From Pseudomonadota bacterium (GTDB lineage: Bacteria; Pseudomonadota; Alphaproteobacteria; Rhizobiales; Xanthobacteraceae): a DNA stretch of 56,140 bases. Below the pieces are notes generated by a model. The model made no database searches and was not told where the DNA came from. It saw only the letters and a list, made by a program, of their open reading frames with translations. A program made the position numbers and the translations under genes. The stretch covers positions 1 to 56,140 of the forward strand of contig JAFAFP010000009.1 in assembly GCA_023423415.1 (NCBI GenBank), in the 5' to 3' direction. This document shows positions 52,999 through 56,140 of the stretch, in pieces; the stretch's first letter is position 1; each line of letters starts with the position of its first letter.

Positions 52999-53496
52999 TT
53001 AAGCGGGAAATTTCGCTTTCAGGCGCGCGGCGACGCTGGCCGGCACGAAATGCGAAACATCGCCGCCCATCTTGGCGATCTGCCGCACGAGTGTGGCGGT
53101 GATCGGGCGTACATCCGGCGAGGCCGGCAGGAAGACGGTCTGGACCTCCGGCACCATGGCCCCGTTCATTCCGGCCATCTGCATCTCGTAATTGAAATCG
53201 GTGCCGTCGCGCAGCCCCCGGATCAGGATGGTCGCGCTTTCCCGCTGCGCCGCACGCACCACGAGGTCGTCGAAGGTCAGATAGCCGATTTCACAACCCG
53301 ACGCCTGCGCAATCGACTTGCAGCACTCGGCCAGCATGTCCATGCGCTCTTGAGGGGTAAAGATCGGTGTCTTGCCCGGGTGGACGCCGATCGCCAGGAT
53401 CAGCCGGTCTGCAAGACCTGCCGCCTGCCGGACGACATCCAAGTGGCCATTGGTCACGGGGTCGAACGACCCAGCATAAAGGGCGATGCGCGGCAT
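52999..53496 (-). CDS. coaD: Phosphopantetheine adenylyltransferase CoaD
   Basis: 165 residues. It makes dephospho-CoA from 4'-phosphopantetheine and ATP, the fourth step of coenzyme A synthesis. N-terminal YAGSFDPVTNGHLDVVRQA contains the nucleotidyltransferase TxGH motif. The downstream motif LIRGLRDGTDFNYEMQMAGMN and the C-terminal VRQIAKMGGDVSHFVP are typical. The length is standard. It precedes the two cyclophilin genes. Confidence 0.96.
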   Translation of the reverse strand: MPRIALYAGSFDPVTNGHLDVVRQAAGLADRLILAIGVHPGKTPIFTPQERMDMLAECCKSIAQASGCEIGYLTFDDLVVRAAQRESATILIRGLRDGTDFNYEMQMAGMNGAMVPEVQTVFLPASPDVRPITATLVRQIAKMGGDVSHFVPASVAARLKAKFPA

Positions 53497-53648
53497 AGCG
53501 TCCGTCTAGCCCGACACCGTGCAGCCTGCAAGGGCAACAACGCCCGATCGGGAAGTCCCGTTCCGCCTTCGGTATTTATTTATCGTTAACGAACCGATCG
53601 CGGTTTCGCGCGTCTTGAAAGGCAATCGAGGCGCGCAAGGGGCAAACA

Positions 53649-54071
53649 ATGCGAACCATGATGTCGATCTTGTCGGTCAGAGAGCTGTCACAACGAAGCA
53701 TCGCGACAATCATTGCCAGCGTCGTAATTGCCGCTTCGGCTTTCATCGCCCTTCCCGCTATCGTCAGTGCCAGCGCCTCATCGCAGGGCGGCAAGGGCGA
53801 CCTTGCCGATACACAGGACTGCGAGATGCAAAACTGGCCATACTATGCGCGCGCATGCCTCAAGGACGAAAGCAGGAATGCGGGTGGTCGCGCGCTCAAG
53901 CTTCGTATTATCGGGATCGACCGGCTGGATCATGGCAGGACCCGTGCGGCGGACCCTGACAAGCGGGCCGGCGCTCCAAACGCGGAAGCGCCGGCCGGCT
54001 GGATGATGTCGAACCGCGAGGTCGCAACCTATGTCGCGGCCGGCGACTTCATTCGTCGCACGGTGCGCTGA
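53649..54071 (+). CDS. Secreted hypothetical protein
   Basis: 140 residues. A long N-terminus (17 residues) leads into a hydrophobic stretch (about residues 18-40; IATIIASVVIAASAFIALPAIVSASA), so it is exported or anchored. The mature part has DCEMQNWPYYARACLKDESRNAGGRALKLRIIGIDRL with two cysteines (C58, C70), likely a disulfide. This core appears in uncharacterised secreted proteins of Bradyrhizobiaceae as I recall. It is flanked by coaD (divergent) and a convergent DUF4337 gene whose stop is 1 bp away. Confidence 0.7.
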   Translation: MRTMMSILSVRELSQRSIATIIASVVIAASAFIALPAIVSASASSQGGKGDLADTQDCEMQNWPYYARACLKDESRNAGGRALKLRIIGIDRLDHGRTRAADPDKRAGAPNAEAPAGWMMSNREVATYVAAGDFIRRTVR

Positions 54072-54072
54072 C

Positions 54073-54672
54073 CTAACCCAGGAACGGCAGTTCAACGATC
54101 AGAAAGAAACCATTCAGCGTCAGCAGCGCACCGATAAAGCCGAGCGCACCGCCGAAGAAACACAGCCACGCAAGATCGGCGACAAGCGAAACCGAAATCA
54201 CCACAATGGCGATCTGGATCAACGCTTCGGCATAGTCGAAATAAGGGTCCTGCTTCAGTGCATGATCGCGCTTTGCTTCGTGTTCCTTAGCTTGCGCAAT
54301 CAGTTCCTTCTTGCCTTCGTTGGTGCCCGGCTCGGAATCGTATCGCGCGACGGTCTTGCGATAGACGTCTGCCTTGGCTTTCAGCGCTGCCCTGGCTTCC
54401 GCCGGCATGGCGGGATCGGCGAGCCAACCCAACTCGAACTCGTCGGCCGCCAGCGCGTAAGCCGTCTGCCGCATGTTCTTGGCCTGGAAGAAGCCCCAGT
54501 AGTTGGACGCCAGCACGTTGTTGTTGACGGCTTCCTTGCCCGCATTCGAACCGCCGAGGCTGGTGATCGCAAGCACCATCGCCAGGACCGCGATCAGGAT
54601 GGCCGCACGCTGCTTGAATTTGTCCGTGTGACGCTCCTGATCCATCATTTCAGCAGCTTCGTCGGCCTTCAT
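54073..54672 (-). CDS. DUF4337 membrane protein
   Basis: 199 residues from the ATG at 54672, preceded by GGAG at 9 nt; ATGs at 54687 and 54696 are alternatives. One helix near the N-terminus (residues 17-35; RAAILIAVLAMVLAITSLGG), the family motif NNNVLASNYWGFFQAKNMRQTAYALAADEFEL, a charged helical middle (KELIAQAKEHEAKRDHALKQDPYFDYAEALIQIAIVVISVSLV), and two C-terminal helices. The function is unknown. Confidence 0.85.
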   Translation of the reverse strand: MKADEAAEMMDQERHTDKFKQRAAILIAVLAMVLAITSLGGSNAGKEAVNNNVLASNYWGFFQAKNMRQTAYALAADEFELGWLADPAMPAEARAALKAKADVYRKTVARYDSEPGTNEGKKELIAQAKEHEAKRDHALKQDPYFDYAEALIQIAIVVISVSLVADLAWLCFFGGALGFIGALLTLNGFFLIVELPFLG

Positions 54673-54756
54673 GACACCATTCTCCATGCGACACACAATG
54701 CGTGCCGCGCACTACAGCCAGATTGTCAGATGATTATGAAAGCGGGAGCCTTGAGC

Positions 54757-54804
54757 CGAGCATGATGTCCAAAGATGCGATGCGATTTTCGGACATCATG
54801 CTCG
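54757..54804. terminator. Long inverted repeat after gyrA
   Basis: CGAGCATGATGTCC (54757-54770) and GGACATCATGCTCG (54791-54804), perfect 14-bp arms with a 20-nt loop, 13 bp beyond the gyrA stop. No T-run. It is either a transcription end or a member of the GAGCATGAT-type intergenic repeats familiar from Bradyrhizobiaceae. Confidence 0.6.
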
Positions 54805-54816
54805 AATGCTTGAAAG

Positions 54817-56140
54817 TCAGGCCCCGTTGGAAACGTCTTCGCCGTCGTCGCTCATCCGATCGACCGAAACCACACGCTCGTCATCGGCGGTGTCGAACAC
54901 GATCACGCCCTGCGTCGAACGTCCGGCGATGCGGATGCCGCTGACGCCGGTACGGATCAGCTTGCCCGCGTCGGTAACCAGCATGATCTGATCGGATTCC
55001 TCGACCGGGAATGAGCCGACGATCCTGCCGTTCTTCTGCGTGATCGCCATCGCGGTAATGCCTTTGCCGCCGCGACCGGTGATCCGATACTCGTAAGACG
55101 ACGTGCGCTTGCCATAGCCACGCTCTGACAGCGTCAGCACGAACTGCTCGGCGGCGGACATTTCGACATAACGCGCTTCACCAAGCTCGATGCCGTTGCC
55201 GTTTGTCTCCTCGGCATCGGCCGGCGCTTCCTCCATCTCGCCTCCGCGGCGCACCGCATTGGCGCGACGCAGATAGGCGACGCGTTCTTCCGAAGTCGTC
55301 TCGACATGGCGCAGGATCGTCATCGAAATGACGGCATCCCCCTCCGCCAGCGCGATACCGCGCACACCGCGCGACGTGCGGCCGGTGAACACGCGCACCT
55401 CCGGGACGGCAAAACGAATGCACTGGCCGCCAGCGGCCGTCAGCAACACGTCGTCCTTCTCCGTGCAGATCTGCACGTCGACGATCGACTCTTCGTCTTC
55501 CAGCTTCATGGCAATAATGCCGGACGGGCGCACATCGGCGAAGTCGGACAGCTTGTTCCGCCGCACCGTGCCGCTGGTGGTCGCGAACATCACATCGAGT
55601 TCGGACCATGTCGTCTCGTCTTCCGGCAACGGCATGATTGTGGTGATGCGCTCGCCCTGCGCCAGCGGCAGGATATTGATCAGCGCCTTGCCACGGGCCT
55701 GCGGCGCCGCAACCGGAAGCTTCCAGACCTTCAGCTTGTAGACGCGGCCGAGCGAGGAGAAATACAGCATCGGCGCATGCGTGGACGCCACGAACAGCCG
55801 CGCCACGAAATCCTCTTCGCGCGTCTGCATGCCGGCCCGGCCCTTGCCGCCGCGACGCTGCGCCCGATAGGTCGAGAGCGGCACGCGCTTGACGTACCCA
55901 AGGTGGGACACGGTCACGACCATGTCCTCACGGTGGATGAGGTCCTCCTCCTCCACCTCGCCTTCTTCCTCGAGGATCACGGTCCTGCGCGGGGTGGCGA
56001 AGTCCTTCTTCACCGCCGCGAGCTCGTCCTTCACGATCGACTGGATACGCGCGCGCGAACGCAGGATGTCGAGATAGTCCGCGATCTCGGCGGCGAGCTT
56101 ATCGAGCTCATCCTTGATCTCGTCGCGGCCGAGTGCCGTC
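54817..56140 (-). CDS. gyrA: DNA gyrase subunit A, C-terminal part (truncated by window)
   Basis: The open frame runs in from the window edge without a start, so about 440 codons (the C-terminal half) are present. The end of the breakage-reunion domain coiled coil is visible (GRDEIKDELDKLAAEIADYLDILRSRARIQSIVKDELAAVKKDFATPRRTVI). The C-terminal DNA-wrapping beta-pinwheel follows, with the GyrA box QRRGGKG (YRAQRRGGKGRAGM), which distinguishes GyrA from ParC, and repeated blades (GRGGKGITAM). It ends with an acidic tail. The internal Met at 56034 is not the start. Confidence 0.95.
   Translation of the reverse strand, partial: TALGRDEIKDELDKLAAEIADYLDILRSRARIQSIVKDELAAVKKDFATPRRTVILEEEGEVEEEDLIHREDMVVTVSHLGYVKRVPLSTYRAQRRGGKGRAGMQTREEDFVARLFVASTHAPMLYFSSLGRVYKLKVWKLPVAAPQARGKALINILPLAQGERITTIMPLPEDETTWSELDVMFATTSGTVRRNKLSDFADVRPSGIIAMKLEDEESIVDVQICTEKDDVLLTAAGGQCIRFAVPEVRVFTGRTSRGVRGIALAEGDAVISMTILRHVETTSEERVAYLRRANAVRRGGEMEEAPADAEETNGNGIELGEARYVEMSAAEQFVLTLSERGYGKRTSSYEYRITGRGGKGITAMAITQKNGRIVGSFPVEESDQIMLVTDAGKLIRTGVSGIRIAGRSTQGVIVFDTADDERVVSVDRMSDDGEDVSNGA

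Noticed and set aside
54817..56140. Topoisomerase fragment considered as parC
   Set aside because: The QRRGGKG GyrA box and the alphaproteobacterial GyrA wording before it favour gyrA.

Overview
The window reads as chromosomal DNA of a high-GC alphaproteobacterium of the order Hyphomicrobiales (Rhizobiales), close to the Bradyrhizobium/Rhodopseudomonas/Pseudolabrys side. The pointers are a phosphatidylcholine synthase, a Bradyrhizobium-type ndvC/ndvB beta-glucan locus, an IalB-family protein, a membrane urate oxidase (PuuD), the sdhE-mfd/recG and coaD-ppi-ppi-queA-tgt neighbourhoods, and several intergenic palindromic repeats of rhizobial type. About 52 genes are supported. The first 18 bases look like a Nextera transposase end, so the left edge is probably a true contig end. 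The right edge cuts through gyrA.

Layout. 1-2620: end of a small protein, a Tat-type metallo-beta-lactamase-fold hydrolase, a class I cytochrome c and a LysM lipoprotein. 2929-5048: rimO, then a lower-GC patch with an orphan gene. 5049-11007: a minus-strand run (pcs, TerC, SDR, quinone reductase, puuD, allantoate amidohydrolase) combining lipid and redox genes with purine breakdown. 11115-23051: UbiH-type hydroxylase, AEC transporter, malyl-CoA-lyase-like enzyme, a truncated haemoglobin overlapping an adenylate cyclase gene, hspQ, ialB, a YejA-type binding protein, a degenerate adenylate-forming protein, a degenerate GGDEF protein and a DsbA/FrnE protein. 23216-33859: core genes mfd, sdhE, recG, DUF805, DUF502, glmS and glmU.

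33997-41779: envelope genes, including the divergent cyclic beta-glucan locus (ndvC-like, a secreted protein, ndvB-like) and an M20 amidohydrolase. 42255-42539: a tRNA-Lys(UUU) gene whose anticodon loop is interrupted by a compact 209-nt group I intron of the Azoarcus/IC3 type. 42619-43475: two small uncharacterised genes. 43650-49394: a probable catabolic cluster (flavin hydroxylase, two amidohydrolases, TctC-type binding protein, DoxX, LysR). 49482-56140: tgt, queA, two cyclophilins, coaD, two envelope hypotheticals and the 3' part of gyrA.

The strongest unusual signal is the self-splicing-type intron inside tRNA-Lys. Next are the haemoglobin-cyclase gene pair, the pair of catalytically degenerate nucleotide-enzyme homologues at 19470-22339, and the uncharacterised catabolic cluster. 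All functional names come from reading the translations and motifs by eye; no database search was run.
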